DNA of 64,000 nt from Lentisphaeria bacterium UBA1732 (GTDB lineage Bacteria > Verrucomicrobiota > Lentisphaeria > Victivallales > UBA1829): the NCBI GenBank assembly GCA_002315855.1, contig DCIG01000050.1:1-64000 (forward strand). The letters are read 5' to 3'. Numbering within the stretch: position 1 is the first letter of the stretch; each line of letters begins with the position of its first letter. Positions 8,747-17,590 of this stretch are shown here, piece after piece. The translations under genes and the position numbers were made by a program. Below the pieces are notes generated by a model that saw only the letters and a program-made list of their open reading frames with translations, was not told the DNA's origin and searched no databases.

Positions 8747-9067
8747 TCAATCGAACATCTTGGGAAGTCCGTTGTACAGGATGTGCTGATGGGAATGCAG
8801 CAGCCGATTTCGGGAATGCAGTGTTCAAAGACGGACCAAGTGCAGACTCCGCCCATGGAGAACCGCTGAAGACACGATGCCATTTGGATGCTTCAATTCC
8901 TTGTAGCCGAAGGGAAGATACATGAGACAGGTCTTCTCGAATTCGGCACTTCCGGCGGTCTGGCTGTTACGCGTTTTGTACTTGAATGCTTTGATGGTTC
9001 CGGCTTTCCCGCAAACACCGTCTGGCAAAAAAACTTCTTTTTTTTCCATTTTTTCAAAATGATACAT
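8747..9067 (-). pseudogene. Decayed CE1-like esterase remnant
   Basis: On the minus strand, three pieces match the intact esterase at 16418-17410 in the same order. The 5' piece encodes GTIKAFKYKTRNSQTAGSAE and FEKTCLMYLPFGY (intact: GTVQKITYKTRNNQVAGSPD, FEKYALVYLPNGY). A short piece at about 8855-8890 matches the DNA around the nucleophile region (CHRAFSGFSMGA in the intact gene). The last piece at 8747-8785 ends in LYNGLPKMFD-stop as in the intact gene. The signal peptide and most of the catalytic domain are missing and frames are broken, so two internal deletions have occurred. Not functional. Confidence 0.8.
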
Positions 9068-9077
9068 AAGAATAGAG

Positions 9078-9132
9078 TTGAAAAGACGAAGAAATATGCT
9101 ATTGTATTACCGACAATGAACGGTATACCGTT
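9078..9132 (+). promoter_or_regulatory. Promoter with overlapping perfect palindrome upstream of GH43 gene
   Basis: TTGAAA (9078-9083), 16 bp, TATTGT (9100-9105) gives a predicted start near 9112. A perfect 14-bp palindrome AACGGTATACCGTT follows at 9119-9132, placed where a repressor would block initiation. The leader to the gene at 9423 would be about 310 nt; apart from a degenerate repeat-like hairpin (GCTGATGACTGATGAAATCAGC, about 9181-9202) I see nothing else in it. Confidence 0.5.
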
Positions 9133-9422
9133 TTATTCGGAAAGGTTTCATCCGGATTGCCTCATTTCATTGAAGATTGAGCTGATGACTGATGAAATCA
9201 GCCTGGTTGGGAAACCATGCAAAACCAATGAATCAAGGTGTTCAGAATCAATGGCGGTTCTATTCACAGAGCCCCCTGAATCTTCCCGGTTTTTCCGACT
9301 AACGTATGCCGATAACAGGAATTTATGACTGATCAGAATCATCGCATTGCACAGTATCATCGCCATGATATTACACAGGGATGGGGCTCCGATGTCAAAT
9401 CAACCCAGGAAAGATTGCAAAA

Positions 9423-10499
9423 ATGATTGCAAAAAATCGCTTCTCCGCGCTTTGCACGGTTTCCGCTATGTTACTGGCTGCGAGCTGCGCCGCCCAAACT
9501 CCCGCAACGGAGGGAAATAAGGCACAAACGCAAACCGCTCCGGCAGCCGCCGTTCAGACTCCGGCACAGTCTGCGTCCGCGCTGAAAGAATACAAGCCGA
9601 CCGGGAATCCGATGTTTTCCCATAAATTTACCGCCGACCCGGCTCCGGTTGTGATCGGCGACACGCTGTGGATGATTACCAGCCACGATGAAACAGCCGC
9701 GAACGGCCGTTTGAACCGGAATTTCAGAATGCGCGACTGGTGTCTTTTCTCCACGAAAGATATGAAGACGTGGACGGAATATCCGACTCCACTCTCCGTG
9801 GATGAATTCAAGTGGGACGGCACACACACGGCATACGCCGCGCAGATGATTCCCCGCGATGGGAAATACTATCTGTACATCAGCACCAACGGAAACGGAA
9901 TCGGTGTGGCAGTCGCCGACAAGCCCGAAGGTCCCTACAAAGACCCCATCGGCAAGCAGCTCGTGAAGCCTTCCGACTGCTTTGCCACAACCCATTCGTG
10001 GGCCTGCATCGACCCGACCGTGATGATTGACGACGACGGTCAGGCATGGCTCGTGTGGGGCAATAAAAAATGCTATTATGCCAAGCTCAAAAAGAACATG
10101 GTCGAGCTGGATGGCGCTGTCAAAACTCTGGACATTGATTTGAAAGACATGCCGTTTGAAGAAGGACCGTGGATTTTCAAGCATAACGGGAAATATTATC
10201 TGGTTTATGCTTGCGGCAACCCCGAAAAGCTAGCTTACGCAATCGGCGACAAGGTCGATGGGCATTTCGAGGCAAAAGGCATCCTGATGGAACGTTCCGG
10301 CAACTGCGGCTCCAATCATCCGGGCGTGGAAAACTTCAAGGGCGAATGGTATCTTTTCTATCACACTGGAGCAAACGGCGGCGACTACAATCGTGCAGTC
10401 TGCGTGGATAAAATGACATTCAATGCAGACGGTACCATCAATAAAGTACCGTTCTCCAAGGAAGGTATCTTCGGCACAGCAGAAAAGCCGCAGAAATAA
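9423..10499 (+). CDS. GH43 family glycoside hydrolase, lipoprotein
   Basis: Start at 9423 is preceded by AGGAAAG and opens a lipoprotein signal peptide whose lipobox is LLAASC, so the enzyme should be anchored in the envelope. After an Ala/Gln/Thr-rich linker the five-bladed propeller begins near residue 65. The GH43 catalytic triad positions are visible: TADPAPVV (base Asp), DPTVMIDDDGQAWLVWG (pKa-modulating Asp) and EGPWIFKHNGKYYLVYA (acid Glu). Family members cleave alpha-L-arabinofuranose or beta-D-xylose linkages; which one cannot be decided here. It is the first gene of a rightward group with another GH43 (67 bp downstream) and a GH27, which suggests hemicellulose side-chain removal. 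Confidence 0.88.
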   Translation: MIAKNRFSALCTVSAMLLAASCAAQTPATEGNKAQTQTAPAAAVQTPAQSASALKEYKPTGNPMFSHKFTADPAPVVIGDTLWMITSHDETAANGRLNRNFRMRDWCLFSTKDMKTWTEYPTPLSVDEFKWDGTHTAYAAQMIPRDGKYYLYISTNGNGIGVAVADKPEGPYKDPIGKQLVKPSDCFATTHSWACIDPTVMIDDDGQAWLVWGNKKCYYAKLKKNMVELDGAVKTLDIDLKDMPFEEGPWIFKHNGKYYLVYACGNPEKLAYAIGDKVDGHFEAKGILMERSGNCGSNHPGVENFKGEWYLFYHTGANGGDYNRAVCVDKMTFNADGTINKVPFSKEGIFGTAEKPQK

Positions 10500-10565
10500 A
10501 TTTCTCACGAAAGACAGAAAATCACATATTCCAACCTATTTCCAACCAAAACAGGAAACAAGAAC

Positions 10566-11915
10566 ATGAAAAAAACAATCCTTACCGCAGCGATTGCCGC
10601 ATGTGCCATGATTCCGGCATTTGCGCAGAACCCGATTATTTCCACCGGCTTCACCGCTGACCCGTCTGCACACGTTTTCAACGGCAGAGTGTATGTGTTC
10701 CCGTCTCACGACATTCCCGCGCCCGCAGATTTCAGCCGGAAAGACTGGTTCTGCATGGCAGACTATCACGTCTACTCTTCCGACAACCTGATTGACTGGG
10801 TTGACCACGGCATGATCGTTGACCAGAAGACGGTTCCGTGGGTAAACGGCACGAGCTACTCCATGTGGGCACCGGACTGCAACTTCAAAAACGGCAAGTA
10901 TTATTTCTATTTCCCCGCGAATCAGAAGCGCGGCGGCAATGCAGTCGGCGTGGCAATCGCCGATAAGCCGGAAGGCCCGTACAAAGTTCAGGAAAACCCG
11001 ATTCCGGGCGTCAACGGCATCGATCCGTGCATCTTCATTGACGACGACGGCACCCCGTACCTGACCTGGCAGAATCAAGGCAATGCACTGGTCATTGCCA
11101 AGCTCAAAGACAATATGCTGGAACTGGCATCCGAAGTCGTTACCGTGCAGCACAATGTGCCGAGAAACGGGCTGAAGGAAGGTCCGTTCATGTTCAAACG
11201 CAACGGCAAATACTACTATACCTTCCCATGGGTGGAACGCAACCACGAATGCATCTGCTACTGCATGGGCGACAGCCCGATGGGACCGTTTGAATACAAG
11301 GGCAAAGTCATGGAACAGAATCCGAACTGCTGGACGAACCATCACTCCATGGTGGAATTCAAGGGTCAGTGGTACTTCTTCTATCATCACAATGACTACT
11401 CCCCGAATTTCGACAAGAACCGCTCCACCTGCATCGAATACCTGAACTTCAACGAAGACGGCACCATCGTTCCAATCGTTCCGACCCGTCGCGGCGTAGG
11501 CAATACCCCCGCCACCAATAAGATTCAGATTGACCGTTATTCCAATATCGAACCCACCAAGCACGTCTGGACTGAGTTCCTGCGTACCGAAAAGCCGTTT
11601 GACGGCTGGAAGACCATCTTCCGCAACCACGACAGCACACGCAATCCGCTTTGGGTGGAATACGACCGCGTTGATTTCGGCGAAAAAGATCTCTCCACCG
11701 CCACAATCCGCTGCCATTCTCAGGTTGGCGGCACCATCGTGCTGCGCGCCGATACCCAGAATGGTCCGCTCGTCTCCACAATCAAGGTCGAAGGCAAGCC
11801 CGACTGGCAGGAAGTTTCTGCTCCGGTTGTCGGTCAGCAGAAGGGTGTCCACAACCTCTTCGTCAGCATGACCAGCGGCATTCTGGTCGAGGTTGACTGG
11901 GTTCAGTTCAAGTAA
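10566..11915 (+). CDS. Secreted GH43 glycoside hydrolase with C-terminal CBM6-like domain
   Basis: The signal peptide is MKKTILTAAIAACAMIPAFA, with a cut expected before QNPI. The propeller occupies residues about 22-310: TADPSAHVFNGRVYVFPSHD (base Asp), GIDPCIFIDDDGTPYLTWQN (second Asp) and KEGPFMFKRNGKYYYTFPW (acid Glu). Residues about 325-449 form a beta-sandwich of the CBM6 type (WVEYDRVDFGEKDLSTATI .. LVEVDWVQFK), typical of arabinoxylan-active GH43 enzymes. The ribosome-binding site AGGAAACAAG is 6-8 nt from the start. It lies 66 bp after the GH43 lipoprotein gene, consistent with one transcript. Likely an arabinofuranosidase or xylosidase acting outside the inner membrane. Confidence 0.9.
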   Translation: MKKTILTAAIAACAMIPAFAQNPIISTGFTADPSAHVFNGRVYVFPSHDIPAPADFSRKDWFCMADYHVYSSDNLIDWVDHGMIVDQKTVPWVNGTSYSMWAPDCNFKNGKYYFYFPANQKRGGNAVGVAIADKPEGPYKVQENPIPGVNGIDPCIFIDDDGTPYLTWQNQGNALVIAKLKDNMLELASEVVTVQHNVPRNGLKEGPFMFKRNGKYYYTFPWVERNHECICYCMGDSPMGPFEYKGKVMEQNPNCWTNHHSMVEFKGQWYFFYHHNDYSPNFDKNRSTCIEYLNFNEDGTIVPIVPTRRGVGNTPATNKIQIDRYSNIEPTKHVWTEFLRTEKPFDGWKTIFRNHDSTRNPLWVEYDRVDFGEKDLSTATIRCHSQVGGTIVLRADTQNGPLVSTIKVEGKPDWQEVSAPVVGQQKGVHNLFVSMTSGILVEVDWVQFK

Positions 11916-12052
11916 GACAAATTGATTCAGAATAATGGACGTTTCGCAGGAAACAGGTGATTCCCCTTGAATGCTTCGCGCATTTTCAGGAATTTTCCTG
12001 TACTCCTGTGCAAAAAATCCGCCGATATTTGATTCAATACATGATGTTTATT

Positions 12053-12087
12053 CCGGACTGTCGAAACGATTCTGCTTTGTAGTCCGG
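12053..12087. promoter_or_regulatory. Inverted repeat upstream of GH27 gene
   Basis: CCGGACT (12053-12059) and AGTCCGG (12081-12087) form 7-bp arms with a 21-bp spacer about 55 bp before the GH27 start. Could be an operator or a leader hairpin; no T-run follows. Confidence 0.35.
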
Positions 12088-12140
12088 AGTAACATTCTAC
12101 AGTTTGATACATTTTCAGTGCAATCATGAAAGGAAACAAA

Positions 12141-13919
12141 ATGAAAACGATGAAAACGATGTTCATGTTGTACATTGCCGGTACGATTTCCGGGACTGCC
12201 GCCCTCTTCGGCGCAGAGGATTTTCACAAGTGGGCCCCGACTCCGCCGATGGGCTGGAACAGTTTCGACTGCTTCGGACTGAGCATCACGGAAGCCCAGG
12301 TGAAAGAACAGGCTGAAGCTCAGGTGAAACTCCTGAAGCCGTTCGGCTACACCGTGCTGACGGTCGACCATCAGTGGTACAGCCCCGCGCAGAAAGGCTT
12401 CCAGAGCGATCCGCGTGCCGTTTTCACCATGGACAAGTACGGCAGATTCCTGCCCGCGCCGAACCGCTTCCCGTCCTCCGCAGACGGCAAGGGATTCAAG
12501 CCGCTGGCGGATTATCTGCACAGCAAAGGTCTGAAATTCGGGATTCACCTGATGCGCGGCATTCCGCGTCAGGCCGTGCGCGAAAACTGCGAAATCAAAG
12601 GCACGAGCTACCATGCCGCCGACATCGCAAACACACGCAGCACCTGCCCCTGGAACCAGGATATGTACGGCGTGGATATGAACAAACCGGGCGCGCAGGA
12701 ATATTATGATTCACTGTTTGAACAGTTTGCTGAATGGGGACTGGACTTCATCAAGATCGACGACCTGTCAAAGCCCTACTCCACCAGAGAAATCGAAGCC
12801 ATCCGCAAAGCCATTGACAAATGCGGACGCCCGATTATCTTCAGTCTTTCCCCCGGCGACACTCCTGTGGAACAGGGGGCACACGTCAAGACGGTCGGCA
12901 ATATGTGGCGAATCTCCGATGACTTCTGGGATCGCTGGGAACCGCTGAAAGGCATGTTCGGGCGTCTCCATCGCTGGGAACCGTACCGCACGCAGGGATC
13001 GTGGCCGGATGCCGATATGCTCCCATTTGGCACGCTGGAATTTACCCGCAAGACCCGTTTTACGCAAGAAGAACAGCAGCTCTGCATGACTCTCTGGTGC
13101 ATCGGACGTTCTCCGCTGATTCTCGGCGGCGATATGACCAAGCTGGATGACTGGACCCTGAATCTGCTCACCAACAAGGAAGTTCTTGCCGTGAACCAGA
13201 ACAGCGAAAACAACCGTCAGCTCTTCCAGGACGGCGAATTTTACGCATGGGTTGCAGATGTGCCGGGCAGTCAGGACAAATATGTGGCACTGTTCAACAC
13301 ACAGACCAAAGGACACGCCAATTACGACCTGAAGAAAGCCGCTGCGGTCAGTGAGGGCGTTGGTCGCGGCGGAGTTGCCTCGGCTTCTCTGAAGGCTGAC
13401 ATCAAGGGTGCCAAAACTCTGGCTCTCTGCGTGAACGAAGACGGTCTCGGCAAAGATTATGCACACGCCGCATGGCTGAACCCGACTCTGTCCGGTCCTG
13501 CCGGTACCAAAAAGCTCACCGAACTCCGCTGGAAGAGTGCTGAATCCGGCTGGGGCAATGTCCAAATCAACAAGACATCCGACGGTGCCGCCATCAACGG
13601 TATCGGTACCCATGCCGTTTCCATGATTACCTACGATTTGCCGGAAGGCTACGACACCTTTACCGTGGATTGCGCAATGGCAGACGGTATGGCAAACCGG
13701 AACCGCCTGAAATTCGTTGTTCTGACCGAAAAGGCCATGAATGCTCCTTCATCAGACAGCAGCGAAATCAGCGTGAAACTTTCCGATCTCGGCTTCAACG
13801 GCAAAGTTACTGTCCGCAATCTGTGGACCGGAAAAGACGTCGGCACATTCTCCGGCACATTCGGTGCGCAGGTGAAGTGTCACTGCGGTGAAATCTTCCG
13901 CATCAGCCCTGCCAGGTAA
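12141..13919 (+). CDS. Alpha-galactosidase, GH27, with NPCBM-like insertion
   Basis: Start at 12141 is chosen because AAAGGA at 12129-12134 gives a good ribosome-binding site; an ATG at 12126 would include it. The signal peptide ends near residue 24 (ALFGAEDF). The (beta/alpha)8 domain shows PPMGWNSFDCFG, MYGVDMNKPGAQEYYDSL, the nucleophile in FIKIDD (D207) and the acid/base in WRISDDFWD (D260). The C-terminal beta domain begins at YVALFN (about 379) but is interrupted until about 540, where VKLSDLGFNG .. VRNLWTGKDVG completes it. The insertion has NPCBM-like sequence (KSAESGWGNVQINKTSDG, INGIGTHA, YDLPEGYDTF). A paralogue with the same plan is at 23130-24917. Releases alpha-galactose from galactomannan or galacto-oligosaccharides. 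Confidence 0.9.
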   Translation: MKTMKTMFMLYIAGTISGTAALFGAEDFHKWAPTPPMGWNSFDCFGLSITEAQVKEQAEAQVKLLKPFGYTVLTVDHQWYSPAQKGFQSDPRAVFTMDKYGRFLPAPNRFPSSADGKGFKPLADYLHSKGLKFGIHLMRGIPRQAVRENCEIKGTSYHAADIANTRSTCPWNQDMYGVDMNKPGAQEYYDSLFEQFAEWGLDFIKIDDLSKPYSTREIEAIRKAIDKCGRPIIFSLSPGDTPVEQGAHVKTVGNMWRISDDFWDRWEPLKGMFGRLHRWEPYRTQGSWPDADMLPFGTLEFTRKTRFTQEEQQLCMTLWCIGRSPLILGGDMTKLDDWTLNLLTNKEVLAVNQNSENNRQLFQDGEFYAWVADVPGSQDKYVALFNTQTKGHANYDLKKAAAVSEGVGRGGVASASLKADIKGAKTLALCVNEDGLGKDYAHAAWLNPTLSGPAGTKKLTELRWKSAESGWGNVQINKTSDGAAINGIGTHAVSMITYDLPEGYDTFTVDCAMADGMANRNRLKFVVLTEKAMNAPSSDSSEISVKLSDLGFNGKVTVRNLWTGKDVGTFSGTFGAQVKCHCGEIFRISPAR

Positions 13920-13984
13920 GATATTTCTCAGAATCCCTGCCGGTCGTCCTCCCAAACGAAGACCGGCGGAGATTTTCAAGGGTG

Positions 13985-14016
13985 CCTCCGTTATCCTTTT
14001 TCAGAGGCATCCTGAA
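13985..14016 (+). terminator. Possible hairpin after GH27 gene
   Basis: GGTGCCTC and GAGGCATCC arms enclose a T-rich loop (about 13980-14013) downstream of the GH27 stop. No T-run follows the stem, so factor-independent termination is uncertain. A half copy of the dispersed repeat (GACTTTTGAAATCAGCTC) follows at 14076-14093. Confidence 0.3.
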
Positions 14017-14142
14017 TTATCCATCATCCGCAGAACTGAATCCAAAGGTCATGAGGCGGAATTGACTGTCGGCATGACTTTTGAAATCAGCTCCAAGAAG
14101 AATCCAACAAACCCCAACCAAAATTTCATCAAGGATGTTTTT

Positions 14143-16143
14143 ATGGACTACAAAGTATTATTTGAACCGGTCAAAATCGGAAAACTCGAACTGAAAAACC
14201 GCTTCATGATGGCCCCCGTCGGTCCTCTCGGACTTGGCGATGCAGACGGTGCATTCAATCAGCGGGGTATTGATTATTATACGGAACGCGCAAAAGGCGG
14301 AACCGGGCTGATTTGCACCGGTGTTACGTTCGCCGATTTCACGGTGGAAGAACACTCCTGCCCCGGCGTTCCCGTTCCCACACGGAATCCTCACCAGTTC
14401 ATCCGCACCGGTAAGGAAATGACGGAGCGAATCCATGCTTATGGGGCCAAAATTCTGCTCCAGCTTTCCGGCGGTTTCGGACGCGTGTCCATTCCGGAAG
14501 ATCAGGGAGCCGACAAACCCGTGGCACCCTCCGAAATTCCTCACCGCTGGATTAATAAGACCTGCCGTGCGCTTACGGTGGATGAAATTCATCATATTGT
14601 TGAGATGTTCGGCAAAGCGGCGGCAATCGCAAAACGCGCCGGATTTGACGGCATCATGATTCATGCTGTTCACGAAGGCTACCTGATTGACCAGTTTGCC
14701 ATTGCCATGTTCAATCATCGTACCGATGAATACGGCGGCTCGCTGGAAAACAGACTGCGTTTCGCCAGAGAAATCCGCGAAGAAATCGCGAAAACCTGCG
14801 GACCTGATTTCCCCGTGGTCATGCGTCTCTCCACCAAGAGTTTCATCAAGGATTGGCGCAAAGGTGCGCTTCCCGGCGAAGAATTTAAGGAAATGGGACG
14901 CGATGAAGCCGAAGGGCTCGAAGTCGCAAAACTGCTGGAACAGTACGGTTACGATGCGTTCGATGTGGACGTCGGGTCCTACGACAGCTGGTACTGGTCG
15001 CATCCGCCCATGTACCAGAAAGACGGTCTCTATCTGAAGTACGCCAAAGCAGTGAAGGAAGTTGTGAAAGTCCCGGTGATTTGCGCCGGCAAACTCTCCA
15101 ATCCGGACCTGTCTTCTCAGGCGGTGAAAGATGGCTGGATTGACATTGTGTCCCTCGGCCGTCCTCTGCTTGCCGATGCCGATTATGCCAATAAACTGCG
15201 CAGCGGCAGAAAAGCAGACATCCGCCCCTGCATCAGCTGTCAGGAAGGCTGCATGGGCAGAATCCAGAATTTCTCGCTGGTCAACTGCGCTGTGAATCCG
15301 CAATGTGCCAGAGAACGCGACTTCGCGTACAATCCAATTCTTCAGCCGAAAAAAGTGGTCATCGTCGGCGGCGGTATTGCCGGTATGGAAGCCGCCAGAG
15401 TGCTTGCGATTCGCGGTCATAAGCCGGTGATTTTCGAGAAAGAGAACATTCTGGGCGGTGCATGTGTCCCCGCCGGAGTGCCGGATTTCAAGGCGGAAGA
15501 CAGAGCCCTGATTCAGTGGTATGTCCATACCATGCAGGAACTCCAGGTGGAAATCCATCTTGGCGCGACTGTAACCGAAGAAATGCTTCGCGGCATGACG
15601 TTTGACGTTCTCATCATTGCCGCCGGAGCTACGCCCCGCATGTTCGATTTGGGCAAGGGCATCCCCGTGTACGATGCGAAATCCGTGCTGAGAAACAATG
15701 CGGCGGGACTTGGCGAAAATCTGGTTGTCCTCGGCGGCGGCACCGTCGGCTGTGAACTCGCTCTCTGGCTTCGTGAATCCTTCGGCAAAAACGTTACGAT
15801 TGTGGAAGCGAAGAAAGATATTCTCCTGCTTAATGCTCCGCTCTGCACAGCCAACAAAGACATGCTGGCGGCTCTGGTCCGTTTCAAAGGCTGCGGGATT
15901 TGCACCAATACCACCGCAAAACAGGTTACAGACAACGGTGTTATCCTGCACAATCAGGAAACGGGCAAAGAAACGGAATTGCAGGCGGATGCAGTCATCG
16001 TTGCCGCCGGATTCCGCTGCGAGACTGCGCTGTATCATGCCATGCAGGATGTACCGGAAATCTATGCCATCGGCGATTGCAGAGAGTGCCGGAATATTCA
16101 TCAGGCGATTTGGGATGCCTACGAGGTGGCAAACCATATCTGA
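14143..16143 (+). CDS. NADH:flavin oxidoreductase / 2,4-dienoyl-CoA reductase-like (Old Yellow Enzyme) protein
   Basis: The start at 14143 has AAGG 8 nt upstream and begins MDYKVLFEPVKIGKLELKNR, the canonical N-terminus; the longer open frame upstream overlaps a GH27 3' end and a repeat. Residues 1-345 form the FMN TIM barrel (HAVHEGYLIDQF.., the active-site HxxH-like region). A 4Fe-4S site follows: C-x2-C-x3-C-x11-C in CISCQEGCMGRIQNF. Next come FAD- and NAD(P)-binding Rossmann modules VVIVGGGIAGMEAAR and VVLGGGTVGCELALWL. The architecture matches FadH, TMADH and bile-acid or flavonoid reductases; 666 residues is the usual length. The substrate is unknown; its place after hydrolases may mean aromatic or enone side groups released from plant polymers. 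Confidence 0.85.
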   Translation: MDYKVLFEPVKIGKLELKNRFMMAPVGPLGLGDADGAFNQRGIDYYTERAKGGTGLICTGVTFADFTVEEHSCPGVPVPTRNPHQFIRTGKEMTERIHAYGAKILLQLSGGFGRVSIPEDQGADKPVAPSEIPHRWINKTCRALTVDEIHHIVEMFGKAAAIAKRAGFDGIMIHAVHEGYLIDQFAIAMFNHRTDEYGGSLENRLRFAREIREEIAKTCGPDFPVVMRLSTKSFIKDWRKGALPGEEFKEMGRDEAEGLEVAKLLEQYGYDAFDVDVGSYDSWYWSHPPMYQKDGLYLKYAKAVKEVVKVPVICAGKLSNPDLSSQAVKDGWIDIVSLGRPLLADADYANKLRSGRKADIRPCISCQEGCMGRIQNFSLVNCAVNPQCARERDFAYNPILQPKKVVIVGGGIAGMEAARVLAIRGHKPVIFEKENILGGACVPAGVPDFKAEDRALIQWYVHTMQELQVEIHLGATVTEEMLRGMTFDVLIIAAGATPRMFDLGKGIPVYDAKSVLRNNAAGLGENLVVLGGGTVGCELALWLRESFGKNVTIVEAKKDILLLNAPLCTANKDMLAALVRFKGCGICTNTTAKQVTDNGVILHNQETGKETELQADAVIVAAGFRCETALYHAMQDVPEIYAIGDCRECRNIHQAIWDAYEVANHI

Positions 16144-16199
16144 GCCGTCATTTCAGATTGATTTTTGAGGCGTTTCTTCATGAGACGCCTCAGTTTGCG

Positions 16200-16242
16200 A
16201 AAGCGCGGAATCTCCGTCAAAAGACGCCTCCGCGCTTTTTTT
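16200..16242 (+). terminator. Rho-independent terminator
   Basis: AAAGCGCGGA (16200-16209) and TCCGCGCTTT (16229-16238) followed by a T-run, 57 bp after the oxidoreductase stop. A smaller GAGGCG/CGCCTC hairpin precedes it. Confidence 0.75.
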
Positions 16243-16256
16243 GTGTGCATAAACAG

Positions 16257-16293
16257 CAAAAAACGACTGTCAGCTTTTCAGCATGACAGCCGT
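16257..16293 (-). terminator. Rho-independent terminator of the esterase gene
   Basis: On the minus strand ACGGCTGTCA, an 11-nt loop, TGACAGTCGT and a T6 run; convergent with the terminator just to the left. Another 10-bp hairpin without T-run (ATACCGGACA/TGTCCGGTAT) is at 16324-16359. Confidence 0.65.
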
Positions 16294-16417
16294 CGGATTG
16301 ATTTGCCTGATTCTGCGTTCCGAATACCGGACAGAACCATTTTGAGCTATGTCCGGTATCTGAAGTTTGCCTGATGTTTGAACAGGCTTACATTATCTTG
16401 CAGAATTTGAACGGTGC

Positions 16418-17410
16418 TCAGTCGAACATCTTCGGCAGACCGTTGTACATCACACGCATGGTGGTGTTGATGTCATGACCGCCGTTCGCGTAGACGAACT
16501 GGAAGAGGTTGCCCTGAGCGAAGTTGTCGCAGAAAATGAAGGTTTCGGGATATTTCTTCATTTCATCAATCATCGGGACCATGTTCGCCTTGGCAATGTC
16601 GTTTTCGCCGCAGCCGCCGTAGATTTTGAAATCCTTTGCAGTCTTGCCGTTCTTGGCGACCACGTCAACAAGGTGCTTGGCGGATTCGGCGGATTTGCCT
16701 CTGCCGACAGCCCAGCAGTCGCCGCTCATGGGCAGGAAGTAGGCGATTTCGTTCAGGCAGTATTCAAATGCCGCCCATGTGGCGCAGGCACCCATGGAGA
16801 AACCGCTGAATGCACGATGGCATCTGGTCGCGTCAAGTTCTTTCCGGGTCGTGTTTTTGGCGTAGGTATGGAATTTGCTTTCGACGAACGGAATGACGTC
16901 CTTGTCCAGCTCATAATGGAAGTCGATGCAGTTTTTGGTCGCATCGTTGTTGTACTGCGTGTAGTAGGAGACAGCGCAGATGATCAGCGGCTTGAGTTCG
17001 CCCTTGTCAATCATATTGTCGATGACATTTTTCAGGCGGGATTTGCCGTCGTTGCCGAAATACCATTCCGGATTATCGCTGCCGCCGTGCATCAGGTACA
17101 GGATGTCGTAACGCTTGCCGGTGTCTTTTTCGTCATAGCCGTTGGGCAGGTAGACCAGGGCATATTTTTCAAAGTCCGGGCTTCCGGCAACCTGATTGTT
17201 TCTGGTCTTGTAGGTGATTTTCTGGACAGTGCCGCCCTTGGCGCATTCGCGGAAATAGGCTTGGGGGATTTCCTTGAACGCATTGTCCGGGAAGCTCTTG
17301 CGGGCGACTGCCGGTGCCGCGGAAGCGGAGGTGGTAACGGATTCGAATGCAGCACAGCCGCACAGCATGGCAACTGCGGCTGCCATGCACAGGAATTTCA
17401 CGTGTTTCAT
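16418..17410 (-). CDS. Secreted CE1-like esterase (esterase D / feruloyl-esterase family), lipoprotein
   Basis: Lipoprotein signal peptide with lipobox LCGC at residues about 16-19. The alpha/beta hydrolase domain starts near residue 60 (GTVQKITYKTRNNQVAGS, a sequence typical of xylanase-associated CE1 proteins). It has the oxyanion stretch YLMHGGSDN, the nucleophile elbow GFSMGA and a C-terminal His in YANGGHDI. Family members release ferulic or acetyl groups from arabinoxylan. AAGGAT precedes the start by 8 nt. A broken paralogue lies at 8747-9067. Divergent from nothing close by; its own terminator is at 16257-16293. The catalytic acid is probably the Asp/Glu in GGCGEND. Specificity is inference. 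Confidence 0.85.
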   Translation of the reverse strand: MKHVKFLCMAAAVAMLCGCAAFESVTTSASAAPAVARKSFPDNAFKEIPQAYFRECAKGGTVQKITYKTRNNQVAGSPDFEKYALVYLPNGYDEKDTGKRYDILYLMHGGSDNPEWYFGNDGKSRLKNVIDNMIDKGELKPLIICAVSYYTQYNNDATKNCIDFHYELDKDVIPFVESKFHTYAKNTTRKELDATRCHRAFSGFSMGACATWAAFEYCLNEIAYFLPMSGDCWAVGRGKSAESAKHLVDVVAKNGKTAKDFKIYGGCGENDIAKANMVPMIDEMKKYPETFIFCDNFAQGNLFQFVYANGGHDINTTMRVMYNGLPKMFD

Positions 17411-17590
17411 GATTTTAATCCTTGATTGAGATGTTTTGCAAAGAACTTCCCGCCGCTTCTGTCCGCGTCTTCCGCAAATACTGTTTCTGCGGAAAAAACA
17501 GGCTCCCGCCGTGGAAAGACTCCTTGCATTTGTTATTGTTATAAGGTTGTTTGTTTTGATAGATTCTTGTTTGGGCGCCTTCCGGTGAAC

